Source of the DNA: CAXXFQ01 sp963674475
GTDB taxonomy: Bacteria > Planctomycetota > Planctomycetia > Pirellulales > Thermoguttaceae
NCBI GenBank assembly: GCA_963674475.2
Contig: CAXXFQ010000009.1
Coordinates: 480,489 to 544,488 of the forward strand
Length of the DNA stretch: 64,000 nt
Direction of reading: 5' to 3'
The stretch's first letter is position 1, and every line of letters begins with the position of its first letter. This document shows positions 25,159 through 32,745 of the stretch, piece by piece. The position numbers and the translations under genes are program-made. Under the pieces are notes generated by a model that made no database searches, was not told where the DNA came from, and worked only from the letters and a program-made list of their open reading frames with translations.

Positions 25159-25195
25159 GGTGCGGAAGCACCTACCGGCAGTCGGGCCTCCCGAC
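25159..25195. repeat. Third partial repeat with two adjacent hairpins
   Basis: GGTGC-GGAA-GCACC (25159-25172) is the dispersed TNCC-loop hairpin in opposite orientation. It is followed by CTACCGGCAG and the same GTCGGG-CCT-CCCGAC palindrome (25181-25195) found in the two ~100-bp repeats. Confidence 0.75.
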
Positions 25196-25205
25196 CAAGA
25201 AATGC

Positions 25206-25237
25206 AAAAGCCCCTGCCTTGAAAGACGGGGGCTTTT
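25206..25237. terminator. Hairpin, probable terminator
   Basis: AAAAGCCCC (25206-25214) pairs perfectly with GGGGCTTTT (25229-25237). It lies about 90 bp beyond the 3' end of tRNA-Ser on the - strand; the T-tract is short. Confidence 0.5.
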
Positions 25238-25326
25238 GTCGAGTTTTTGCCGGGTGTGGTTTTGATCTCTTGCGAAACCAAGACCTATACGTGTTCCAAG
25301 TTGGAATTGGTATAAAAAACCCGTAG

Positions 25327-25409
25327 CGGAGGGCAAGGGACTCGAACCCTCAACCGGCAAGCCGGCACCTGATTTCGAGTCAGGCTGCTAACCAATTCGC
25401 GTACCCTCC
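25327..25409 (-). tRNA. tRNA-Ser (anticodon CGA)
   Basis: The reverse complement folds as a class II tRNA: acceptor GGAGGGT paired with GCCCTCC (one G-T) plus discriminator G, D-arm, anticodon stem CCTGA/TCAGG with loop CTCGAAA (anticodon CGA), long variable arm, and T-arm GAGGG-TTCGAGT-CCCTT. 83 nt; CCA is not encoded. It lies just downstream of gcvPA on the same strand. Confidence 0.93.
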
Positions 25410-25522
25410 CGCGAAGCCTATAAACTTATCTTATTATCGGCCAATTGGCAACCGCCGCTTCGCCAAAATTCGATCGAAAAAATGGGGGGTGGATCGCTTC
25501 CCTGGCGGCGGGGGTGCCGGGG

Positions 25523-26866
25523 TTAGCTTTTTCCGCAAAGTTTGACGAGCCGGTCGATCTCCTCTTTCGTCCGCTTTTCCGTCACCGCGACCAGTAGCGT
25601 GTCCGGCCGATCGTCGAACCAACGCGTAAGCGGGATGCCGGGCATGAGGTTTGCCTCTTGGGCCGTTGCGAGGATCGTGTCGAGTCGCCCTTCGGGCAAA
25701 CGGACGGCGAACTCGTTGAAAAACGGCCGGTCGAACGCCAACGATCCGCCGCTGGCTTGGATGATCTCGTCGGCCGCGTAGTGGGCCTTTTGCACACACA
25801 GCTCGGCCGTCTCGCGGAGACCGACCGGACCGAGGGTGGCCAGGTAGACGGCCGCTCGGAGGGCGTAAAGGCCCTGGTTCGTGCAGATGTTGCTGGTCGC
25901 CTTCTCGCGGCGGATGTGTTGCTCGCGGGTCTGGAGCGTCAACGTCCAACACCGGTTTCCACGCCGGTCGACGGTCTGGCCGACCAACCGTCCGGGCATC
26001 TTGCGGATCAGTTTTTCACGACAGGCCAAGATCCCCAGATACGGACCGCCGAACGATAGCGGACACCCGAGCGGCTGACCTTCGGCCACGACGATGTCGG
26101 CCCCGTAGTCGCCCGGCCGTTTCAACAGGCCGAGACTGATCGGGTTGACCGCGACAAGGAACAGGGCACCGGCCCGGTGGGCGATTTCGACCGCCTGCTG
26201 GACCTCTTCCAAACAGCCGAAGCAGTTCGGTTGCTGGAGGACGACGCAGGCCGTGTTTTCATCGACGGCCGCTTCCAACGCTTCCAAAGAGACCGTTCCT
26301 TCGGGTGTCGGCAGGCGGGTCATCGTGGCGTCGAAACCGGCCAGATAGGTCTCGACCGTTTCTAAATATTCCGGATGCACGCTTCCGGCGGCGACCACGT
26401 TGGACTTGCCGCGTGCCGAGCCGAGGGCCATCAAGACTGCCTCGACCAGTGCGCTGCCGCCGTCGTAAAGGCTGGCGTTGGACACGTCCATCCCGGTCAA
26501 CTGGGTCACGAGTGTTTGGTACTCGAAGATCGCCTGCAGGGTCCCCTGGCTGGCTTCGGCTTGGTACGGGGTGTAGGCGGTGTAGAACTCGCCACGCGAC
26601 GCGACCATGTCGATCAGTGCGGGGATGAAATGGTCGTACGCGCCGCCGCCCAAGAAACAGGCCGACTCGTCGGTCGTGACGTTCTTGCGCCCCAGCCGGG
26701 CCATCCGAGCGGTCAGCTCCATCTCGCTCTCGCTTGGCGGGAGGGCCAACGGCCGTGCCAGCCGGTCTTCCTCGGGGATCATCTCGAAAAGCGCACCGAT
26801 CGAGTCCACCCCGATCGCTTCGAGCATCGCTTCCTGGTCCTGAATCGTATTAGGTATGTAAGGCAT
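25523..26866 (-). CDS. gcvPA: Glycine dehydrogenase (decarboxylating), subunit 1
   Basis: A 447-residue N-terminal-half P-protein of the two-subunit type. The glycine cleavage P-protein decarboxylates glycine with PLP and passes aminomethyl to the lipoyl arm of GcvH. Subunit 1 motifs are present: MPYIPNT start, FLGGGAYDHFIPA, YTPYQAEASQGTLQ, SLYDGGSALVEA, QPNCFGCLE and the late REQHIRREKATSNICTNQ block. The PLP-binding lysine resides in subunit 2 (GcvPB), which is not found downstream here; a tRNA gene follows instead. It is third in gcvT-gcvH-gcvPA. The start codon has no Shine-Dalgarno; a TNCC/GGAA-loop hairpin ends ~10 nt before it, which may influence translation. Confidence 0.95.
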   Translation of the reverse strand: MPYIPNTIQDQEAMLEAIGVDSIGALFEMIPEEDRLARPLALPPSESEMELTARMARLGRKNVTTDESACFLGGGAYDHFIPALIDMVASRGEFYTAYTPYQAEASQGTLQAIFEYQTLVTQLTGMDVSNASLYDGGSALVEAVLMALGSARGKSNVVAAGSVHPEYLETVETYLAGFDATMTRLPTPEGTVSLEALEAAVDENTACVVLQQPNCFGCLEEVQQAVEIAHRAGALFLVAVNPISLGLLKRPGDYGADIVVAEGQPLGCPLSFGGPYLGILACREKLIRKMPGRLVGQTVDRRGNRCWTLTLQTREQHIRREKATSNICTNQGLYALRAAVYLATLGPVGLRETAELCVQKAHYAADEIIQASGGSLAFDRPFFNEFAVRLPEGRLDTILATAQEANLMPGIPLTRWFDDRPDTLLVAVTEKRTKEEIDRLVKLCGKS

Positions 26867-26869
26867 TTT

Positions 26870-26921
26870 TTATACTGGCGTTTCCACGCCATTGCCAGAA
26901 CCCGCTTCCGTTGGGCGCTGG
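26870..26921. repeat. Dispersed TNCC-loop hairpin repeat, copy before gcvPA
   Basis: GGCGT-TTCC-ACGCC (26877-26890) followed by CCCGCTTCCGTTGGGCGCT. On the - strand, which is the gcvPA mRNA sense, the loop reads GGAA and the sequence after the hairpin is CAGTATAAAAAATG with the ATG being the gcvPA start. Confidence 0.8.
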
Positions 26922-27076
26922 AGGTGGTTGATGAGTAATGTCTTAAAATTAATGGTCCTGTGGAGGACCTTTTGGCGGTTCAGTTTGTTTGTGGAACCGA
27001 CTTGTTTTTTGTTTTGTTTGCTTCTCTTTTTCAGGAGTGAAAAGGAGTCTCGGGCGAGGACGATGGGATTCGGGCC

Positions 27077-27478
27077 TTAGTGGGCCTCTTCTTCGCACTG
27101 CTTTTGATAGGCGGCGAAATCCAAAAGTTTTGAAAGGCCGCTCTCGTCGGTCACTCGGGCCTTGATCAGCCAGCCTTCGCCGTACGGGTCGGCGCCGAGG
27201 TTTTCCAGATTGTCGGCCGCGTCGGTGTGGGCGTCGACCACTTCGCCGTCGACGGGGCTGTTGATGTCGCTGACCGCTTTGACCGATTCAATTTCGCCAA
27301 ACGGTTCACCGGCGGTGACCGTCGCGCCGATTTCCGGCAGGTCGAGATAGACCAGGTCGGTCAACGCTTCCAGGGCGAACGCGGATAGGCCGATCGTTGC
27401 GATTTTCGTGCCGTCGTCGGTCGTGTCGAGGTGGACCCATTCGTGGGTCGTCGTGTAAAGCAGTTCTTCCGGAGTCAC
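27077..27478 (-). CDS. gcvH: Glycine cleavage system H protein
   Basis: A 133-residue lipoyl carrier that shuttles the aminomethyl group from P- to T-protein and is re-oxidised by lipoamide dehydrogenase. The lipoylation motif GEIESVKAVSDINSPVDGEV places the modified residue at Lys67. The N-terminal YTTTHEWV and C-terminal GEGWLIK segments are canonical. The start is GTG at 27478, with AAGGA about 10 nt upstream. It lies 67 bp downstream of gcvT and about 210 bp upstream of gcvPA; that last gap carries a hairpin repeat. Length and motifs are normal. Confidence 0.96.
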   Translation of the reverse strand: MTPEELLYTTTHEWVHLDTTDDGTKIATIGLSAFALEALTDLVYLDLPEIGATVTAGEPFGEIESVKAVSDINSPVDGEVVDAHTDAADNLENLGADPYGEGWLIKARVTDESGLSKLLDFAAYQKQCEEEAH

Positions 27479-27545
27479 GGTTTCCAGATCCTTTTACTTG
27501 AGTGGAGTTGAAAGCAATTTTTAAAGGGGACGAAAAAACGGCTTG

Positions 27546-28727
27546 CTAGGCGGTTACGCCGTTGCTTTTTTTGCGTCGGTGGTAGAAGGGCGGTTCGACC
27601 ACCTCGGCCGGATGGGTCTTGCCGCGGATGTCGACGTCGACCTTCGTGCCGGACGCGGCGAACTCGGGTTTGATATATCCCATGGCGATCGGCCGTTTCA
27701 GCGTGGGCGAAAACGTGCCGCTGGTGACTTGGCCGACCGGGTTGCCGTCGATGAGGATCTCGGACCCTTCGCGGGCCGCGCGACGACCGTCCAACAGCAG
27801 GCCGATTCGCTTCCGTGTCAAGGGCGACTCTTTGATCGTTCTCAACGCGTCGCGGCCGGGGAAGTCGTAGCCGGACAGGTGGCAGGCGAAACCGAGCCCC
27901 GCCTCGAACGGGTTGATCGTCTCGGACAGCTCGTGGCCGTACAGGGGCATCCCGGCTTCCAGACGCAACGTGTCGCGGCAGCCGATCCCGGTCGGAACCG
28001 CGCCGAGCGGACGGCCCAGTTCCAGAAGCGCTTCCCAGAGTCCTGGGGCGATCCCCGCGCCGACGCTCAGTTCGAAGCCGTCTTCGCCCGTGTAGCCGGT
28101 GCGGCTGATGATCCCGCCTTGACGCTGGGCGGCCGGGTGCAACAATCGGACCTGGGCGCCGCGGTAATATTTCATCGAATCCAAATCGACGTTGACCAGC
28201 GGTTGCAACAGGTCGATCGCCCGCGGGCCCTGGATGGCGAACATTGCCCAGAGCGACGTGACGTCGGACCAGATTATCTCTTCGCCCCGTCGACCGGCTC
28301 GCTCGAGCGAAAGGTGTTGGCCGATCCAGCGGAGAATCTTCAGCCGGTTCGACGCGTTGACGACCAGCAGGTAGTACGGCTGGCCGTAGGCGTTGTAATA
28401 GTGGCCGACCAGGACGTCGTCGAGGATGCCGCCGGTCTCGTTGGTGACCAGCGAGTAGCGGATCTGGCCCAAGGCCATGTCGGCGACTCGGCGGGTGAGC
28501 ATTTCGGCCAGGAAGACGGCCGCGCCGGGCCCTTCGAACCGGAGTCGGCCCATGTGCGAGATGTCGGTCAGGCCGATTGCCTCACGGGTGGCGTTGTGTT
28601 CCTCGATGATCGACGTGTATTGGACCGGCATCTGCCAGCCGCCAAAGTCGACCATCCGCGCGCCGTGCGCCGTGTGCCACTCGTAAAGGGGCGTTTTTAA
28701 CTCCGAAGGAGATTCGTTTTCGGTCAT
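27546..28727 (-). CDS. gcvT: Glycine cleavage system T protein (aminomethyltransferase)
   Basis: A 393-residue tetrahydrofolate-dependent enzyme releasing ammonia and forming 5,10-methylene-THF from the aminomethyl-H-protein. The N-terminal TPLYEWHTAHGARMVDFGGWQMPVQY-type region, the DISHMGRL motif and the NETGGILDDV motif (catalytic Asp) are intact; SGYDFPGRDAL and the C-terminal VGQVTSGTFSPTL block mark the second domain. It is the first gene of gcvT-gcvH-gcvPA. Its upstream region was examined for a glycine riboswitch and none was recognised. The start ATG has only a weak Shine-Dalgarno. Confidence 0.96.
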   Translation of the reverse strand: MTENESPSELKTPLYEWHTAHGARMVDFGGWQMPVQYTSIIEEHNATREAIGLTDISHMGRLRFEGPGAAVFLAEMLTRRVADMALGQIRYSLVTNETGGILDDVLVGHYYNAYGQPYYLLVVNASNRLKILRWIGQHLSLERAGRRGEEIIWSDVTSLWAMFAIQGPRAIDLLQPLVNVDLDSMKYYRGAQVRLLHPAAQRQGGIISRTGYTGEDGFELSVGAGIAPGLWEALLELGRPLGAVPTGIGCRDTLRLEAGMPLYGHELSETINPFEAGLGFACHLSGYDFPGRDALRTIKESPLTRKRIGLLLDGRRAAREGSEILIDGNPVGQVTSGTFSPTLKRPIAMGYIKPEFAASGTKVDVDIRGKTHPAEVVEPPFYHRRKKSNGVTA

Positions 28728-28836
28728 TTGGAAAAGACGGTCGTTAGAGTAACGAAGTGCAAAAGGCCAATAGATTTTGGAAGAAAAGTCTATTTTAGCA
28801 GTTCGAACCCGTTTGACTAGGCGGTGATACTCGAGA

Positions 28837-28874
28837 GGGGGGCGAGCCTTTGGCTGGTGGGATCTCGGCCCCCC
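28837..28874. terminator. GC-rich inverted repeat between gcvT and the flavoprotein gene
   Basis: GGGGGGCGAG (28837-28846) pairs with CTCGGCCCCCC (28864-28874). It is about 50 bp after the flavoprotein stop codon on the - strand; there is no T-tract, so it may be a transcript-end or processing hairpin. Confidence 0.45.
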
Positions 28875-28922
28875 TGGGATGGCTTGACGGTTATGGACGC
28901 CGTTTTGTGCCTTGTTCTCAAG

Positions 28923-29501
28923 TTAGGCCTTGCCCTCAAGCGAGTGGAGCAGCCAGGCCATATTCTCGGTCAAAGCAGTGATCGTTTTGACCCCTTCCTC
29001 GTCCTGCAGGACGTCGCCCGGTTGGACCCCCTGCGCAACGTTCCAGTAGGTCGACCCGGGGACGATCATCTCGTTGAGGAGGTAGAAATAGTTCAACTGG
29101 GCAAAAGTAAAATTCTGCCCGGCCCGACGTCCCACGGCGATCGACGCGCCGACCTTGCGTCGGAGCAGTTTTTTCGACCGCGTGACGTAGCCGACCCGGT
29201 CCAACAGGGCCATCGTCTCGGGAGTGGCGGAACCGAAATAGACCGGCGAGCCGATCAGGATCCCGTCGGCCTCGACAAATTTCTGGACCATCCCCTCGAA
29301 GGCCGGATCGCCCAGGACACAGTCGTCCAGGCCGTTGTCGCGACAGACCATGCAGGCCGTGCAGCCGCGGACCGGCCGGTCGGCCAATGAGACCATGTCG
29401 GTTTCAAACCCCTGATCGGCCATTTGGTCCAAGGCGAGTTTGATTAATGTGTCGGTATTGCCGCCCTTGCGGGGACTTCCGGAAACGCCCAAAATTTTCA
29501 T
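28923..29501 (-). CDS. NADPH-dependent FMN reductase / iron-sulfur flavoprotein-like
   Basis: A 192-residue flavodoxin-fold protein. The FMN phosphate loop SGSPRKGGNTDTL (~7-19) and the GSPVYFGSATPETMALLDR segment match the NAD(P)H-dependent FMN reductase family. A compact cysteine motif, C-TA-C-MV-C-RDNGLDD-C (CX2CX2CX7C, ~47-60), resembles the 4Fe-4S site of archaeal/bacterial iron-sulfur flavoproteins (Isf). It probably reduces a low-potential electron acceptor; the partner is unknown. ATG start with AAAGGG upstream. It sits between yjbQ-type and gcvT genes on the same strand and might be loosely co-transcribed. Confidence 0.85.
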   Translation of the reverse strand: MKILGVSGSPRKGGNTDTLIKLALDQMADQGFETDMVSLADRPVRGCTACMVCRDNGLDDCVLGDPAFEGMVQKFVEADGILIGSPVYFGSATPETMALLDRVGYVTRSKKLLRRKVGASIAVGRRAGQNFTFAQLNYFYLLNEMIVPGSTYWNVAQGVQPGDVLQDEEGVKTITALTENMAWLLHSLEGKA

Positions 29502-29543
29502 CGTTTTATCCCTTTCGATTTAATCGTCTTATGGTTTCGTTTT

Positions 29544-29966
29544 CTATTCGCCAATGATCTTGACGAGAAGCCGCTTCGGGCGGCGGCCGTCAAACTCGCC
29601 GTAAAAGATCTGTTCCCACGGGCCGAAGTCCAAGCGGCCTTCGGTCACCGCGACGACCACCTCGCGGCCCATGATCTGACGCTTGTGATGGGCGTCGCCG
29701 TTGTCCTCGCCGGTCCGATTGTGATGGTAGGTGTTCGGCGACGGATCGAACGGGGCCAGCTTTTCCAGCCACCGCTTGTAATCCTCATGGAGCCCCGGTT
29801 CGTCGTCGTTAATGAAGACGCTGGCCGTAATATGCATCGCGTTCACCAGGCAGAGTCCTTCTTGGACGCCGCTTTTTTCGAGGGCTACCTCGACGTCGTG
29901 GGTGATGTTCCGGAAGCCCATCCGCTCGGGGATATTGAAAGTCAGATGTTCGGTATACGATTTCAT
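29544..29966 (-). CDS. YjbQ/UPF0047 family protein (secondary thiamine-phosphate synthase-like)
   Basis: A 140-residue protein with all conserved family elements: NAMHITASVFINDDEPGL, the YHHN-x-TGEDNGDAHHKRQIMG histidine-rich segment, and the end EGRLDFGPWEQIFYGEFDGRRPKRLLVKIIGE-type block. The E. coli member has weak thiamine-phosphate synthase activity; the real role is unsettled. The His/Asp clusters suggest metal binding. GGAG stands ~10 nt before the ATG. The flavoprotein gene follows 42 bp downstream on the same strand, so the two may form an operon. Confidence 0.9.
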   Translation of the reverse strand: MKSYTEHLTFNIPERMGFRNITHDVEVALEKSGVQEGLCLVNAMHITASVFINDDEPGLHEDYKRWLEKLAPFDPSPNTYHHNRTGEDNGDAHHKRQIMGREVVVAVTEGRLDFGPWEQIFYGEFDGRRPKRLLVKIIGE

Positions 29967-30538
29967 GAGAGACCAACTCCGAAGGGGGGGAGAAGTTTTT
30001 TGCCATTAAGACCAAGCCTGATTTTTTTTAGTCTAACGTCGTGACGAAAAAATCAAACCCCCGGGCAACAAAACCGGTGCCGAAAGGAAGCCGGTTAGCA
30101 AAACTTGCTGTGGTGAAACGTGTTAGCAGGACCGTTTTCCACGGACTGTTCGGGAGGGATTGGGAATTAATCGCATTTTTAATCGGCCCCCTTGTCAGTC
30201 AAAATGTCCGTGTGTTATGATTTGGCCTGATCTTTTTTGCTTCACAGACACCGCTTATGGGGTTCGCGCTTTCGGTCGTTTTTTGAACGCGGCAGGTAGC
30301 GTCTCTTGTGTAATAACGATGCCTTTAGATTTACCGGAACTTCCTTCCGATCATTCGCACGAAGGTACTCCATCGATGCCCCATGGAGTCGGCAAGCCGT
30401 GTATTCGTCCGGTCCGTTACGATGGCCCTCATGCGACGCCGCCTCGCCCTCTTCTGTTCTCGCGATTGAAAGACCAAGGGCCCGACGAAGGGTCGAGTTG
30501 ACCGACGCGGATATAAAACGCCACGAGAAACAAGGATC
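29967..30538. other. Divergent intergenic region upstream of the Na/Pi symporter
   Basis: 572 bp between divergent genes. A promoter is visible at 30192-30221 on the + strand, which would give a ~310-nt leader for the symporter. A 113-codon frame (30160-30501) shows no protein-like features. No known riboswitch was recognised. Confidence 0.45.
30192..30221 (+). promoter_or_regulatory. Sigma-70-type promoter TTGTCA-18-TATGAT
   Basis: -35 TTGTCA (30192-30197) and -10 TATGAT (30216-30221) with an 18-bp spacer, upstream of the phosphate-transport pair. Confidence 0.65.
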
Positions 30539-31666
30539 ATGCAACAGAAGCTCCGGAAAAAAACGATTCCCTGGTTTGTCCGTTTGGCCTTCTTCTTGGT
30601 GGCGGTTTATTTTTTCTTGGTCGGCATTGAGCTCTTCGGCGAAGCGATGAAAATCCTCGGCTCCCAAACGGCCGAAGGGTTGACCCGAAACCTGTCCAAT
30701 CCGTTCGCCGGTCTGGCGGTCGGTATTTTGTCCACCGCGTTGGTCCAAAGCTCGTCGGTGACGACCTGCTGGATCGTCGCGGCGGTCGGAGCCGGAACGC
30801 TCGATTTGTCCTGTGCGGTGCCGATGGTCATGGGAGCGAATATCGGGACCTCGGTCACCTCGGCCATGGTTTCGATAGGCCATATTAACCACAAGGCCGG
30901 TTTTAAACGGGCCGTGGCCGGGGCGACCGTGCACGATATTTTCAATGTCATGTGTGTCGCCATCTTCTTGCCCCTGGAAATGGCGACCGGATTCTTGCAA
31001 AAGACGGCCCAGTTTCTGGTCGAGCCGCTGATGGGAACCGGCTATGAGTTTCACAGTCCGATCAAGGATATGGTGAAGTTTTTCCCCGGCTTTATCAAGG
31101 GGATATTTCACGATTGGATGGGACTCGAAGAAGGGGGCTGGTTGGCCGCCATTTTGCTTGTCATTGCCCTGATTATAGTGATTGTGGCGTTGATTCAAGT
31201 GACGAAAAACATGCGGCTTTTGATCGCCGATCGGATGGAAGAGTGGATCAACCGGGTCTTGAAAAAAAGCGGCCTTTTGGGACTTGCGATCGGCGCCGCC
31301 GTCACGGCATTGGTCCAGTCGTCCAGTATTACCACGTCGCTGTTGATCCCGATGTTCGGGGCGGGCGTTTTGACTGTCGAAGCCGGGTTTCCTATTATTC
31401 TAGGGGCCAATATCGGAACGACCGTGACGGCCATGTTGGCGGCGACCGTCAGTACGCCTGCCGGGTTGACGATCGCGCTGGTCCACTTGCTGTTCAACCT
31501 GAGCGGAGTTTTGCTCTTTTTTCCCATCCCGTGGATGCGGAAAATTCCGCTCAAATTGGCCGACCGATTGGCCGATTTTTGCATACGCTATCGATTCGGG
31601 ATTTTCATTTTCATTTTTATCGTCTTTTTCCTCATTCCCTTCCTGGGAATTTTAATTTGGAAGTAG
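30539..31666 (+). CDS. Na+/phosphate symporter (NptA/PF02690 type)
   Basis: A 375-residue membrane protein with the inverted duplicated core of sodium/phosphate cotransporters: repeat 1 has TALVQSSSVTT and GANIGTSVTSAM, repeat 2 has TALVQSSSITTSLL and GANIGTTVTAML. About eight to nine transmembrane helices are visible. It imports (or in some bacteria exports) phosphate with Na+. A PhoU-domain protein follows 217 bp downstream, separated by a hairpin with T-tract, a common pairing in which PhoU restrains the transporter. In many bacteria both parts are fused in one polypeptide; here they are separate. AAGGA lies close to the ATG. Confidence 0.92.
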   Translation: MQQKLRKKTIPWFVRLAFFLVAVYFFLVGIELFGEAMKILGSQTAEGLTRNLSNPFAGLAVGILSTALVQSSSVTTCWIVAAVGAGTLDLSCAVPMVMGANIGTSVTSAMVSIGHINHKAGFKRAVAGATVHDIFNVMCVAIFLPLEMATGFLQKTAQFLVEPLMGTGYEFHSPIKDMVKFFPGFIKGIFHDWMGLEEGGWLAAILLVIALIIVIVALIQVTKNMRLLIADRMEEWINRVLKKSGLLGLAIGAAVTALVQSSSITTSLLIPMFGAGVLTVEAGFPIILGANIGTTVTAMLAATVSTPAGLTIALVHLLFNLSGVLLFFPIPWMRKIPLKLADRLADFCIRYRFGIFIFIFIVFFLIPFLGILIWK

Positions 31667-31715
31667 AATGGTAGAATAAGGCTACCTCTGGAAGTGAGGT
31701 AGCTTGCGAGACTGA

Positions 31716-31736
31716 AAAAGTGAAGGTCACTTTTTT
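31716..31736 (+). terminator. Intrinsic terminator after the Na/Pi symporter
   Basis: AAAAGTGA pairs with TCACTTTT across a 3-nt loop and runs into six Ts. A second stem GCTACCTC/GAGGTAGC (31681-31703) precedes it. It may attenuate rather than fully separate symporter and phoU-like gene. Confidence 0.7.
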
Positions 31737-31883
31737 ATTCTCTGGTGGAGTAAACCTCCGGTTTACCGGGGTTACCATAAAAGTAGAGGGAGGCGTCGGC
31801 CTTCCCGAACGAGTGAAACGCTCCCCCATTTTTTTCAAGGGTTTGTAAGACGGCCGGTCGCAGGCCGATAAGGAATCGTTGTC

Positions 31884-32606
31884 ATGTTGAACTGGTTTTC
31901 TCGCGAAGAGGAAAGCGTCGGAATGAACAAGCTCCACGCGGAATTCGGGCAGATGCTCGAAGCCGGACGTCATGTCTTCGACACGGCGGCCAACGCTTTT
32001 CTGGGTGGGACCGATCTGGAAGTCATTCGGAAAGACCTTTTTTCTACCGATAAAGGGATCAATAAATCGGAGCGGCGGATTCGCAAAGAGCTGTTGGTCC
32101 ACGCCTCGATCCACGGGATCAGCCATTTCCCCGACTGTCTCGTCTTGATGAGCCTGGTCAAGGATGCGGAACGGGTCGGCGACTACTCGAAAAACCTCTT
32201 CGATCTGGCCGCCGAGGCGCCCGGTCGGCCTGAAGGGGCGCATCGCGAGCGGCTGGTCAAGCTCAAGGATGAATTGTCCGGGATCATGGCCTCTTGCCGG
32301 GAGGTATTCGACTCGGAAGATGAAGAGGAGGCGAAACGGCTTATCGGCCAAATCGCCCGACTCGAAGATAAATGCGACAAGGTGGTCCATCAATTGATTC
32401 AGGGTGAGGAGCCCGATCGGATGTCGGTCACCTATGCGTTGGCCTACCGCTATATCAAACGGATCGCTTCCCACTTTCGCAACGTCATGTCAAGTGTCGT
32501 TCAGCCGCTTCATAAATTGGACTTCACGTCGAAGCTGGTCAAAAAGATGAAAAAACAGGCGAAGAAAGAGAAGCAGGCCCGCGAGGCCGAAGAAGCGAAA
32601 GAATAA
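31884..32606 (+). CDS. PhoU-domain protein
   Basis: A 240-residue mostly helical protein made of two PhoU-like three-helix repeats (~20-120 and ~120-210), with the E/D-x-x-x-D metal-binding pattern visible in KDAERVGDYSKNLFDLA and in LEDKCDKVVHQLI. The last ~25 residues are Lys/Glu-rich. PhoU proteins sense phosphate status through the transporter and dampen uptake. The position directly after the Na/Pi symporter supports that role here rather than control of a Pst system. No Shine-Dalgarno is strong; MLNWFSREE is the first plausible start. It is followed by a terminator shared with convergent uppP. Confidence 0.88.
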   Translation: MLNWFSREEESVGMNKLHAEFGQMLEAGRHVFDTAANAFLGGTDLEVIRKDLFSTDKGINKSERRIRKELLVHASIHGISHFPDCLVLMSLVKDAERVGDYSKNLFDLAAEAPGRPEGAHRERLVKLKDELSGIMASCREVFDSEDEEEAKRLIGQIARLEDKCDKVVHQLIQGEEPDRMSVTYALAYRYIKRIASHFRNVMSSVVQPLHKLDFTSKLVKKMKKQAKKEKQAREAEEAKE

Positions 32607-32676
32607 AACGACGAGGCAGGTTTCGCTTGGAGGGGTCACCCGCTTGAAACGGGTCGCTGGTTTGGAAAATATCAAG

Positions 32677-32709
32677 AAAAGAGGCGGGAAATCTCCTGCC
32701 TCTTTTTTT
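32677..32709. terminator. Intrinsic terminator between phoU-like gene and uppP
   Basis: AAGAGGCGGGA (32679-32689) pairs with TCCTGCCTCTT (32694-32704), one mismatch, followed by seven Ts; the A-rich left side also allows termination of uppP on the - strand. Confidence 0.8.
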
Positions 32710-32745
32710 GTTGATGCAACGTCTCAAACGAAGCTGGACGCGCGC

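Noticed and set aside
28728..28836. Glycine riboswitch upstream of gcvT
   Set aside because: The conserved glycine-aptamer sequence blocks were not recognisable; only a GC-rich inverted repeat is present further upstream.
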